64,000 nucleotides of DNA from contig CM070613.1 in assembly GCA_036346395.1 (NCBI GenBank), positions 25,104,818 through 25,168,817 on the forward strand, written 5' to 3'. A program made the position numbers and the translations under genes. Within the stretch, counting starts at the first letter, position 1, and each line of letters starts with the position of its first letter. A model generated the notes under the pieces. It did no database searches and was not told the origin of the DNA. It saw nothing but the letters and a program-made list of their open reading frames with translations. Source of the stretch: Hsuehochloa calcarea (taxonomy: Eukaryota; Streptophyta; Magnoliopsida; Poales; Poaceae). This document shows positions 46,202-57,332 of this stretch, piece after piece.

Positions 46202-46978
46202 TGGTGTTCACGTAGACACTAGGCGAAAGGCGAATGGAGGGTGGCCGCCTAGTGCCTAACCTGCCTAGGCAGCTGAATAGAATCAACAGAAGGGAGCAAG
46301 GAAGTGAAGACGAGAAAGAGAAGAGAAATAAAAAAAAAGAAAATAGAATGTGTTGTTGCACGACTGGGCCGGCCCCTAACTACTGCTGCATGACCAGGCC
46401 AGCCCATAACTATTGCTTCCTCTCTCACTCTCTCTCTGCTGCATGATGTGTCGATGCCTTATGACCCCTATCCTCTTTGCTCTTCCCCTGCCCTCCTCGC
46501 TCTCTCTGCAATGCGCTGACACTGACGCTTCCCTTCCCTTCCCTCCATGCTCTCATTCTCTCCCCTCTACCATCACACGACCTCCTCATCTCCTTCCTGG
46601 TGTTGCCCCTCCCATCAGCACATAGCAGTGGTGGAGAGACAATCCGGCGGTGGAGGGGAGTAGAGGGGAGCCAGGGGCGGAGGGGAACCGAAGGCGGAGG
46701 AGGTCGATTCGATGTCGACGACAGGGAAGCTAAATTGGTGGCGTGGAAGCGGCAGTGACATCGATACGGCCAACGGTACGATGGAATCGACAGGGGCGAC
46801 ATGGAAATGGCAGCAACGATGTCGATTCGGCTCTGCCTAACTCTACCCAACCCACCTCAACACCGCCTAGATCCTCCTTGGACCACCGAGGCGGCTCTGC
46901 CACGCAACCTACCTATCAAGGGCAAATTGCGGCGGCAGGCTGGCGCCAAGCGCTAAGCGGCTGCCTAGGGGAACACTG
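46202..46978. mobile_element. Non-autonomous hAT-like element (777 bp) inside the MULE remnant
   Basis: An 8-bp direct repeat TGCATTTC flanks it (46,194-46,201 and 46,979-46,986). The right end, read inwards, is CAGTGTTCCCCTAGGCAG, a typical hAT terminus; the left end is TGGTGTTCACGTAGACACTAGG, partly degenerate. Both ends carry clustered CCTAGGC words. The interior is GC-rich and noncoding. An 8-bp target duplication plus CAGTG-type ends is the hAT signature. Confidence 0.7.
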
Positions 46979-47660
46979 TGCATTTCGTAGAACGACCTCG
47001 GGATGTATAATAGTAGAGATGCATGCTCCATGTAAGACCGAATACGTCAGGGCCTGGAGGTCACACGGGAGGAGGTCGGATCGGTCCTAGGCTGTATCTA
47101 CGAGCGGTCCCTATGCATTGTTAGCTTGACCTCCTGTTGCCAGCTACTGGACGTTGTGGGACTGTCCTCACAACGTCCCGCTCAGCATACCCCCAGAGCT
47201 ATGACATGTCCACTGTGACACCCAACAACTCCCCCGTCAAACCAGGCAGGTAGCTTGGCATGGCATCGTGCATTCTCGTTGTACCAGTTTCCCATCGTAG
47301 CTAACGTAATAAATGTAATGTATATTATCGTACGTATCATCGCAACTAACCAAACTTCCATCTTACACCGCAGGTCCACCGACATATCAGTGGGCACCTC
47401 ACACGCCATCGATGTTCTCATCATGGGTACTCGCATCCCAATGGCAAGGTGACATGGAGGACTACCTCGTCGATGACCCAGCTGTACACCTCAATGTGCT
47501 TATAGGTTCACTGCTATTCAGCCGGCCACCCGAGATACAACCCATGTAGGTTATGGATCTGTACGCCACACCTACTCTTTTGCGCCACTTGGAGATAGGG
47601 TCATCTGAGCACCGAGCAGTGGAGCCCTTCGGGACATAGACAACGACCAGCAGGGACCCA
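46979..47660 (+). pseudogene. Continuation of the MULE-associated coding remnant, possibly a plant mobile domain
   Basis: Removing the hAT element joins this to the sequence ending at 46,201. A short frame KTEYVRAWRSHGRRSDRS (about 47,033-47,085) resembles a block found in MULE-linked plant-mobile-domain proteins. Further on, about 47,398-47,550 reads QWAPHTPSMFSSWVLAS then GDMEDYLVDDPAV. Assignment is weak and rests on recollection of such motifs; it could be another transposon-derived protein. Confidence 0.35.
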
Positions 47661-50195
47661 TCCACCCAAGCGGGGGGCCGGCGACAGTGATAAGGTCAGG
47701 GGAGTGGACAGGGAGAGGGGGAGGGAGATGGGCAGGTAGATCATAGTACCGTACATGGTATGTATTTTATTTTTCACATTGGTATCGATGTACATGATGG
47801 GATTGATGTACTACTGCATGTTTTAAAATTCTGCATGTTACGTCGTTTCTTGTGGTGCTTGGGTCCCCCAATCAGCACCCCCAGTGGCCCCAGAACCCAC
47901 ATGTTAGTGAGACATTGATGGGTAAATCATCAAATGCACCTATTCATAATGATAAATCCTCAATAATTTATACTACTAGACAAAATCCCCTACTTAGTGA
48001 GAATTGACAACATACTTCCTCTGTTTCACACCGAATAGACATCACTCCGACCCGCTCTTTTTAGATCGACATGACAACACTCTTCCATCCGCTTTTTAGA
48101 CCGAAATGACTAGATCCTTATTCCAACTTTTATCTGTGAGTTGATAACTCGCTGAGCTATCCTGTACCCAAAGATTCCTTCTAGCGGACGCGAATGACTT
48201 CCATTCACCAAAATTTACGCTCTCAACGCTACACAATAAACGCTTATAAAACCGAAGCATACTCCACCACTACAGGCAAGACTCCATTTGAGCTACTTTG
48301 GAAAACAGGGAGGGGGAGGGTGAGGTCGAGGAAAACAGAGGAATAGGAGATCACTCCCCCAGGTTTGGGGATGCCGAACTACGAGGAGATGCTCCAGAAC
48401 TGAAAATGTGTAGGGTTTAGGGTTTGTGCCAAGAAGGTACAAACGTGATAGTTCTTGTAAGGATGCTCATGTCCCACCTGAGTTTTCATGCTCGTAGTTC
48501 GACTTCGGTAACACGGCATGGATAATTCAATCTACACATCCTGGTATCATCCCACGAGTTTAATACATGTGCGGGGATTGCCGCGTAAGTGAATGTCATA
48601 CATCGATATTTCACATTTTGTGTTGCATTTTAAATATTACCGACTTTATCCGTGCATGGTAGTCATCAGAGTGTTGCTACTTCTTCCAATGGATCAACGG
48701 TCCGGAGAAGTACGATAAGACATTCATTCAGTAGAAATATATGCTGAACTACGCAGTTGTGTCCAAGGCCTTTGGGCCTAGTACCGCGAGATCGGCGCAA
48801 AGGCCCGCACCTGCAAGGGAGAGTAGGACGTATGTTCGCAAGTTTAACTTGATTTTCATCATTCAAGTATTTTTCTTTCAAAAAGGCGTGTTTGTATTGT
48901 AGTTGTAGTTCGGGTCGAAGGTTCGTGCATGTAGCTAGGCAAACATATGCACCTAACCAGACCTGTGTGCCATGTAATTCAGACCTTCATGGTAGTGTTA
49001 TATCGGAATTGTAATCTCATCTTCGTTGCTCCATTCTTGTCTCACTCAAACCGAAGCTTACAAAATATTTTGCCAAATTTTGGGTTATCTATGTAAAAAC
49101 TAAAAAGGGCAAACATCCACGTGAAACAATTGAAACATGATTGATTTACAAATAATTGCAGTTAATAAACTCCAGATTTTTTTTACCACTAACAATTATT
49201 CGCAAACAACTCTTCCAACCATTTAATTTTGTAAAATTAAGCTAAGATTATTTAAATTAGTTCTTAACAAAAAAATTAGCTTATTGTCACTGGGCCAGAG
49301 CACAATTGGGCTCAGTCGCTGGCCTAATCTGCGATTGACCTCAGTAATGTTCTGGCCCAGCGACTGTGCCTGGCACGGGCCTCAGTCACGCCACTAACTA
49401 GCAATTGAGACACATGGCAAACCAATGCCTCAGTCGTGGTTCCGTCGAGCGACTGGACTTGCCACATTAGCTAATCGTTAATCCACTGAGCGGTTGGGCC
49501 CAGTCACGCGATGGCTCAGCTATTGTGGATTATTTTTGTAAAATAAAATAAAATAAAATATGGTTTATTTGTGTAAAATAATTTAACAATAATTGATTTA
49601 AAAAAACACACATTCGTAAGGAAATGGATCATTTGCATTGAATGGTTAAATGTAGAGGATCTATAATGTCACACATTAGAAGATGATATGCACCGTCTGA
49701 TCGAAAATCGAACGTCCGAATCAACCTCTAGAAAATTTTCATTAAAGTAGATATTTCACTATTTATATGTGTATATGTTGCAGTGCTATTACATATCAGT
49801 GTTCACGTTGTGATCATGCAGGATCCCATTTGCAACAAGCGAGGGATCATCTGCGTTGATACTCTCAATGCAGAGACGCTATAATACACAAGAATTTGGA
49901 GCTATCTCCACCAAACGATCGAAAAGCGAAGTTCAAGGGCAATCGGTATAGTTGGTTTGTTTAGAGTATTCAATAGAGTTAATTGTTACAGTACTTTCCT
50001 ATCTGCTGCTACAGTATTTCTGATTCACCACGGTAAGATAGTACTATTTACATAACGAACGCGGTTTGTGCGGTGCCTTGCATTTGCTGCATAGGATCCG
50101 GATACCTACTTAATACAGTGAAGAGTAGAATAGGCTCGGCCGTCGTGGTAATAGGGAAGAGATGAGGCAACAAGGCAGGAACTAGGCCTCTCTGA
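47661..50195. other. Intergenic region upstream of the filament-like gene
   Basis: No gene recognised. A degenerate CTTCCTCTGTTTCA word near 48,015 resembles a Stowaway-type MITE end. A block at about 49,288-49,520 consists of repeated TCAGTCGC/GGCCCAGCGACT-type words in an AT-rich surround (TAAAATAAAATAAAATA at 49,537-49,560) and may be another MITE. Confidence 0.45.
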
Positions 50196-50199
50196 TTTG

Positions 50200-51554
50200 A
50201 GCTGCCTGGGCGGGAAAGAGAAGTGGGGAGGAGAAGAAGAAGAGGCCAATGCGAGTGAATTGGTTAGAAAGGGAAAAGAAAAGGGGAGATTTTTGGATTC
50301 TTGCGACGATTTCTACGCTCTCGAGGCTCCCCGCGCGTCAAAAGCCGTGGCCCTCCACGTGGCGATGCCGGTCGGGTACAGTAACTTCTTCTTTAAGCAC
50401 TCCTGCTTCTCTCTCCCGCTCTATGCGTGCGCTTCGATCTGTGCTTGTTCGGTCGTGTGTGGGGCGGGCATGCAATGTTAGTCTTATTTTCCGCGTGATA
50501 TCCTGTCCAACAAGAGAAATTGAAGAGGAAAGGGGAGGTAAAGAAAAAAAAGAGAGGAAAGAAGTAAAAAAACCAAAGCTTTGGTCTGGTGTTCACATGG
50601 TTCTTACGATGGTTTGCCATTCTCCATGCGAGGGTTTTAATTGCGGTCGCAGGTATTAATGTCCCCCCCATTTCCCTTCTGCATGCGTGCTGCTTTTCTT
50701 GAAACATTTTTTTTTCGTGAATTTGGCGGAGATGTTCTCTTCTTCCTTTTTCTTGGCCCTGTTTGTTAGGGTTTCGCCCTGCATTTTGTCTCCGAGATGG
50801 GATTTTGATGATGAGATTTGGTGATGGGCGAGGAAGGGGTTTTGATCGTGCTGCAATCTGGTTCTTTCGCGCGGAGATTTCTTTGTTTTGGGTGGTTAAT
50901 TTCTTTTTCTTTTTTCTTTCATGTCGAGTGATTTTGATTTTCTTGGTTGGATTCAATGCGTCGGTGTTGGCTGAATTTTTCGCTATCTCCTGCAATTTTG
51001 AGGTTTTTAGTTGATGTGAGATTGGATTTAGGGGTTTTAGGAGCCGATACTAGCCAAGGTTTGATCTTTGCATTGTTCTTCTACAGAAGTTTTTTTTTTC
51101 TTTTCTAGGGCACGTTGGGCTCTCTCGGATTTGGATTCCTGTGTTTGATAGAATTTGACATTGTAGTGTTTTGCCGTAAGCATATTTGCCTGTGGCATCT
51201 CTCAGTTTCTGGGATCCTACTCAATGCTTGATTGGATTTCATGTTGATTCGTATCTTTGTTTATACGTTTTTGTAAATTTTAGACATTGGTAGTTACAGT
51301 GGAGAATCGGATCTTGTGTTGGTAAGCGAGTTGCTTTGTAAAGATTTCGTTAATTTCATCCTTAAAATTCTGCTGTTCTTGCTCTAGAATGATTATTTGT
51401 ACTGTCTGGTGTTCAGCTTACAGTGGTAATCTGCAAAGGATATTTCTCTCCATTTCTTTCTGTTTCAGTGTTGATATCTGAACCCTGCGTTTGATGGTGG
51501 CCAATAAACCAAGGGAACAATTAGTGATGCTTGGAATGATCTGGTGGTTGTGAG
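50200..51554 (+). other. Probable 5' UTR with an intron, filament-like gene
   Basis: A GA-rich leader-like stretch (50,200-50,290) is followed by a possible donor CAG|GTATTA at 50,652/50,653. A T-rich intron ends at a good acceptor, TCTGTTTCAG, at 51,468. The last 86 bases before the ATG would be the second 5' UTR exon. No transcript evidence is available, so the transcription start is not fixed. Confidence 0.45.
50355..50362. promoter_or_regulatory. G-box-like palindrome CCACGTGG
   Basis: A perfect CACGTG core in the region just upstream of, or within, the 5' untranslated exon of the filament-like gene. Binding by bZIP/bHLH factors is known for such cores; use here is inferred. Confidence 0.4.
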
Positions 51555-54500
51555 ATGGATCGCCGGAGTTGGCTCTGGAGGCGCAAGTCATCTGACAGGA
51601 GCCCTGGGGAGAGTGAAAGCTCTGGTTCGGTTTCATCACACTCCGAGCGTTATTTCTTCGATGATCAGGTTCTGCTCCATCCTCCATATGTTAAATTCTT
51701 TTTTTGAAGGGAACCCATGTCTTAATTTCTGTGTGCTAGAGATGTTCTGATTTCAATACAGCAACTCATCTGCAGTAGAAACACGATGGATTCGTGATAG
51801 TTCAGGTGTTCTTTTCAGACTTGGGACATCAACTTTTATTAGGGAGTTACTATTGGCATCTCTAGGCAAGATGTCGTTTTTGCTGCTTTGGACAAATTTA
51901 TGGAACATGCAGATTCGCAATTCGACCTGTTGCTGGTGACATGATAGGGTCATATGTCACACTACTGCTCAATGAATAAATTCTTACAAATCAGACATCC
52001 AAGTAGCATGCTAATAACAATGTTTCATTGATGTTACATAGCACGGCACTGTAGTAGTTGGATCTGTGCTTGATACTTCCTGTTTCTATGGTGTTAGAAG
52101 AGGGCAATGTATCTTTCTTCTGAAGTATGGGTAGATGAGTTTATGATGCATCAAGCAAGATACAAAAGTTCAAATTTTGTTCTTTTAGTAGCCTCTTTAT
52201 TGGGCTCATTTTCTTGATTAGGACAAAAACGGGTGGTGGTTGAGCATAGCTTAGTGTTCTTAAGCAACATACGTGGCGTTCTAACAATAGATTGGTTGCA
52301 CTTTGGGCTTTTCCTAAGAATCAACTTAATTTTGTTTGAGTTAGGTATAGTTGATGCATTACCTTTTCTTCATGCTTTTTAGCTGTTTGACCAAGGCCTT
52401 GTTTGGGCAAGCACCAGCTTTGGTGTTACTACCATACAGAGAGGGAAAAACTAACTTGACAGTACTAGCTTGAAATAAAAATCTGAATCTCTTGAGTCGA
52501 GGTGTTTGGACTTTGGGCTGAAGTTCAAGTACTTCTATTCCTTTGAGAAATGCAGTTGGCATTTTTGACTCAACAAATTGAGGGGAATGTTATTCAAGGA
52601 GTGGCAGTCTTGATGTAATATTCTAACCTGTTAATGGATGTACCATTTGTCTATCATGCAATCTCTGATTTGGATTACTGTGTGAGGTAGTGATGTGTTC
52701 GTGTGGAGTTTGATTGGATAACTAATTCTTAAATTAATATAGCCATGCTGCTTAATTCTAGAATTTTATATCAAAGTTTTACGCTTCTCAAGTTTTGGTC
52801 CTAGAGAGTTAGATGTCCACAATTCATACAGAAAGAGAGGCCATCTATTGTTACCCCTTTGAATTTTGAGGTCATGAATTAAGCTGTTACTGCTCAAAAC
52901 TGTATGGTTGAGTTAAAATGTTTGCATGCTGTCAATCACTTACGCTGTGCTGAATGAATTCCACATTGCTCTAGTATTTGGTGTACTTGGAGTTCTCCAT
53001 AGGATAGAGCAAAATATGTAGAATTTGCTTCAGAATCATGTGGTACTCAGTTTTAAGACAATTGGTGGTTATGTAATAGGTCACAAGCTTGATTTCCACT
53101 ACGGTGGTTTGAGAGCGCTATAGTTGTCTAGCTCAAATTCTCAAAAAGAGAGGGAGGAGGGAGGAGGGAGGAATGACTTATCCGGTACAATGATTAGAAC
53201 TCTTGCTTTCTCTATGGACTATTAATTTTTTTTAAAATTCTTTGACAAAGGCTTTCCACAAAACATGCTCATTTAGTTAACTTTTGGCTAAAGCAGGATG
53301 TCAAACCTATCTCCAATGGTGCTTCCCCAAATCATAGCCAATCACCTGAAATTTGCTCAAGAATTAGAGATGATGAGACTCAAGAAACTGAAATAGCAAA
53401 ATCTTTGAATGAGAAGCCAGTGCTGGCAACTATTTCAAATGATTCTTCCCCACAGCATGGTCAATCACCACAGCCAGAGGTCTTTACAAAAGTCAGAGAT
53501 GACGATGTGCAGGATTCTGTGAAGAGTTTGAGTGACAAGCTTTCTGCTGCTCTTTCGGCTATCAGTACTAAAGAGGACATGGTGAAGCAGCATACAAAAG
53601 TTGCAGAAGAGGCTGTTGCAGGTATAAATTTTGTATTTTAGTGATTCCATGCATTCAAGTTACTAAGTAGCTTCCTTTTGTTCTTCAGAATCAATTTTAC
53701 TTGTGAGTAAATCAATAGAATTTACTAATTTAGAAAGAGGAAATCCATTTGATAAAAAAATAAAGTTCTTTAGGCAAAGTTAAATGGCCCCAACAAGAAT
53801 TTTTATTTATTCTAATGTAGTACAGAATTCATATTGCCTTGTTCTTGATGACTTATCTGTAGGTTGGGAACAAGCTGAAATTGAGGTTAGTGCCCTGAAG
53901 CGGCTGCTTGAAGCTTCATCTCAGAAGAACTCCTTTCTGGAGGATCAAGTCAGCCACCTAGATGGTGCCCTCAAGGAATGCGTCAGGCAGCTCCGCCAGG
54001 CACGAGAAGAAAAAGAGGAGAAAATCCGTGATGCTGTTGCTAACAGGTCCCAGGAATTCCAGTATGAGAAATCTGAGCTCCAGAACCATATTGCTGAGCT
54101 GAAGCAGCAGCTGGAAGCCACCAAATTAGAAGCTACCACTATGCCTGTCCAGCACGATCTGCAGGAAAAACTTCAGGTAGCAGAGAAAGAAAACAAGGAC
54201 CTCAAGATTGAGCTCCTCACACTGTCCAAGGACCTGAAGATACTCGCACTGGAAAGAGACCTGAGCAACCAAGCAGCAGAGACAGCGAGCAAACAGCACT
54301 TGGAAAGTGTGAAAAAGATTACAAGAGTTGAATCAGAATGCCATAGGCTACGCCATCTGACACGGAGGGCTTCCTTGGCCAATGATTCTACGCCTATGCC
54401 AAACAACGCTCGCATGGAATCTCTGACTGACAGCCAGTCTGATAGTGGCGAGTGTATGCTAGCTGTTGACAATGAAATGAGAAATTCTGATTCGTGGGCC

Positions 54501-56505
54501 TCAGCTCTGATAGCCGAACTCGATCAGTTCAAGAACGGCAATGCCAGCACGAGAGATATTGTAACCAATCCTGTTGAGATTGATCTGATGGATGATTTCC
54601 TTGAGATGGAAAAGCTGGCTGCATTGCCTGAGGTAGACCATGTGAGCTCTAACTTTGGAGCAGAAACTGATTCTGACCAGGCTGTGACTAGAAACTCCTC
54701 AAAAGTCGTAAATGAAGCACTACAGAGCCAGGTGACAGATTTGCAAGCGAAGGTTGAAAAGATTGAAGGTGAGAAAAGGGAGCTTGAGATGGCCCTTGTA
54801 GATTGTAGAAATCAGCTTGACACGTCACGTGATGCCTTGATGGCAGCCAACAACAAGCTGGTGGACTTGCAGATGCAGTTGGACTTGGCAAACAAGTCCA
54901 GAGGTGCTGCTTTGGGACAAGCTGAACGATTAGACGGTGAGAGGAAATCTTTGGCATTGCGGTTGGAGTCAAAGTCAGCAGAAATTGAGAAGCTTCTGGC
55001 GGTGGTGTCTTCATTGGAAGAAAGTACGAACAGGAAAGAGTTGGAGTTGCAGTTAGAGTCAACTTCTGTAGAGGTAGCAAATCTTCGCAAGACAGTGGCA
55101 TCTCTGGAAGAGAAGATTGCCACAGAGAGAACTCTGTCTCTGCAGCACAAAGCTGATGCAGACATGGCAGAGGCAGCTAAAGAATCATTAGAGGCACAGC
55201 TGCGGTCTGCACGCACAGAAATTGGGAAACTGAGGGGAATTATGGAAACACTGGAGAGTGAGGTGCAAAAAGAGAAGGCATCTCACAAAGAGCTTGTGGC
55301 ACAGATAGAGGCCATGAAGGTTGAATCGGAGAGGACACTTTTGGTGGAGTCTGCCAAAGAATCATTAGAGGCGCAGCTCGTGGTAGTGAACTCAGAAATT
55401 GCAAAACTGCATGGTTCGGTGAATGCACTGGAGTGTGATGCAGCAAAGGAGAAGGCATATTCTTCAGAAATCAAGATGCAACTAGAGGCAGTGGAGGGCA
55501 TCAGAAAGGTTTTGGAGTCTGAGCTTGAGTCTGCCCACCAGGAGACCATTAAGCTCCAGGAGAAGGTGTTGTCATTGGAAGTGAGGCTTAAGGAGCAGAC
55601 TGCATTGTTGGTAGAATTCACTGCCAAGGCGGAGGATGCAGTGTCAGGGAGAAAGGCAATGAAAGCTCAACTGGAAGTAGCAAATCTGGAACTCACAAAA
55701 CTGATGAACAAGGTGAGCTTGCTACAAGGGAAGATTGAGCAGGAGAAGCTGCTGTCAGAAGAGTATGAAGCAAAATGCCGTAAGTTGGAGGCTCAGCTGT
55801 CAAGGGACAGTCGGGAGGCGAAGCTTTGGCGACTTGCCAACACAAACGGAGACCTAAAGGTTAGTCAGGTAAACTCTCTATGCTTCGTCTACCACATTTA
55901 GTCTGGACATATTGTCACCCCAACACCCCAAACCCACCCAACTGTTGTAATACTTTAGTCTCAGAGCATTAGGCTAAGAAGACTAGCATTATCTCCTATA
56001 CGTATGGTTAAACATTGTTAAATACTTAATAGTACTAGTCAAGGCTTGAAGCACACCTCGAGGCTTTAGCCGCTTTACACACACATATGTTTGTTTGGGC
56101 ATAGGGTCTAATCACACCTGACAGTTTAAAGTTCCTGCTTAACAATTCTTGTCTTCATCACAGGAGAGAGAGCTCACCAGTGCTGCGGGGAAGCTCGCGG
56201 ATTGCCAGAAGACGATCGCTAACCTCGGTCGTCAGCTGAAATCACTAACAGACCTTGATGGTGTGGCAGCCGAGCCTGAAAAGCTGGAATCCAAGGATAA
56301 ACTTCTGGACTTCAGAGATGGTGACGCTAAGTTGCTATCTGCAGACTTTGCTGATGGACTGTATGATTTGGATCTTCCAAAGAGCAATGGGAGCTGCTTC
56401 TCGCCCATTCCTTCGGTTCAGTCCCCGTCCCCATCCTCGGAAATGTCAGTGTTTTCGGGTGGTTTGTCGTCTCTTGGTAGCTACATGAGCAAAACAAGAA
56501 AGTGA
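51555..56505 (+). CDS. Filament-like plant protein (FPP family, long coiled coil), complete
   Basis: Coding exons are 51,555-51,668, 53,297-53,621, 53,863-55,868 and 56,164-56,505. All have GT/AG borders and phases 0, 1, 0, giving 928 residues. The start MDRRSWLWRRKSSDRSPGES is the conserved FPP N-terminus, followed by ERYFFDDQ. The segment DSVKSLSDKLSAALSAISTK and the block WEQAEIEVSALKRLLE begin the coiled coil, which continues to about residue 815 rich in Glu/Lys/Leu heptads. The C-terminus ends SLGSYMSKTRK. FPPs are plant coiled-coil proteins related to nuclear-lamina and microtubule/exocyst-associated factors; the exact role is not fixed by sequence. Two nearly identical SLEAQL segments 177 bp apart (from 55,181 and 55,358) show an internal 59-residue duplication. 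It is the only complete, apparently functional host gene here. Confidence 0.9.
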
Positions 56506-57027
56506 AAGCTGATGAAAAGATTGTGCATTAGTTATTTAACGGTTCCTGGATGTTGTCAGATGTCATCTGATGGTAGATCAGTGTACATTTACAGAAAGTG
56601 ATGGTTACTTGTATTTGTGCCGTCAATTTCCGTTTCTCATTGTTACTGTTTTCTGCAAATGCAAGTGTTGTTGCAGCTAATCCAGCATTGGTGAGACTAT
56701 TTTAATTACACCATTTTTACCAACTGGTCTGTTCAAGCTAGAAAAGAGTTGAACATATAAGTAGTCTATTTACTGAAATGAAAAAATTACATATTTTTCC
56801 CGCTGTTCAGCCAGTCTATATAGAAGATGGGTCCTGTGATCCTGTCTATTACTGAAGAAAACACGCAACTTGCGTTAGTACTTTGCGAGAGGTCATGATT
56901 GAAAACCAGATGCTTGAGATCATCGTTGAAGCTCTGTGTGTGAGAAATTGGCGATTCAAACTTGCAATTTAAGCATGATCCAACCATTAAATCCTGAAAA
57001 ACTCAAATGGGAAACTTGGAGAAGAGA

Positions 57028-57050
57028 GGAGAGAGAGAGAGAGAGAGAGA
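57028..57050. repeat. GA microsatellite in the FAAH upstream region
   Basis: About eleven GA units, with a matching CT run at about 57,160-57,178 on the same strand. Both lie within 300 bp upstream of the FAAH start codon, as GA/CT repeats often do in plant promoters. Confidence 0.75.
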
Positions 57051-57250
57051 CGACTGGTTTTCACTGACTGCCATGGTTCTTATGGCTGAAGTTACCTTTG
57101 CAAAAATATTACCTCACTCCCCTGCCAAAATGGCTACATACTACGGTGTACTATGATTGCTCTGTCTCTCTCTCTCCATTTCAATTATTAGCCCTTGTTC
57201 CATCCTACCCCATTTCTTCACCAAGTTCTTAAGCCTTCTTGGTTCCTACA

Positions 57251-57257
57251 TATATAA
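57251..57257 (+). promoter_or_regulatory. TATA box of the FAAH gene
   Basis: TATATAAG occurs 82 bp before the ATG, followed by a C/A-rich probable start region (CACAAAACCCTGCC). Position and context are those of a plant core promoter. Confidence 0.6.
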
Positions 57258-57332
57258 GCACAAAACCCTGCCTAACTAGGCCTGCACAAGTAAACCTTCC
57301 AACATATTCTTCTTGCACAGTTTTGCTCATCC

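Noticed and set aside
53784..53862. ATG at 53,784 that would start a 705-residue protein
   Set aside because: It reads through an intron; the acceptor at 53,862 and the conserved FPP start at 51,555 with two upstream exons explain the gene better.
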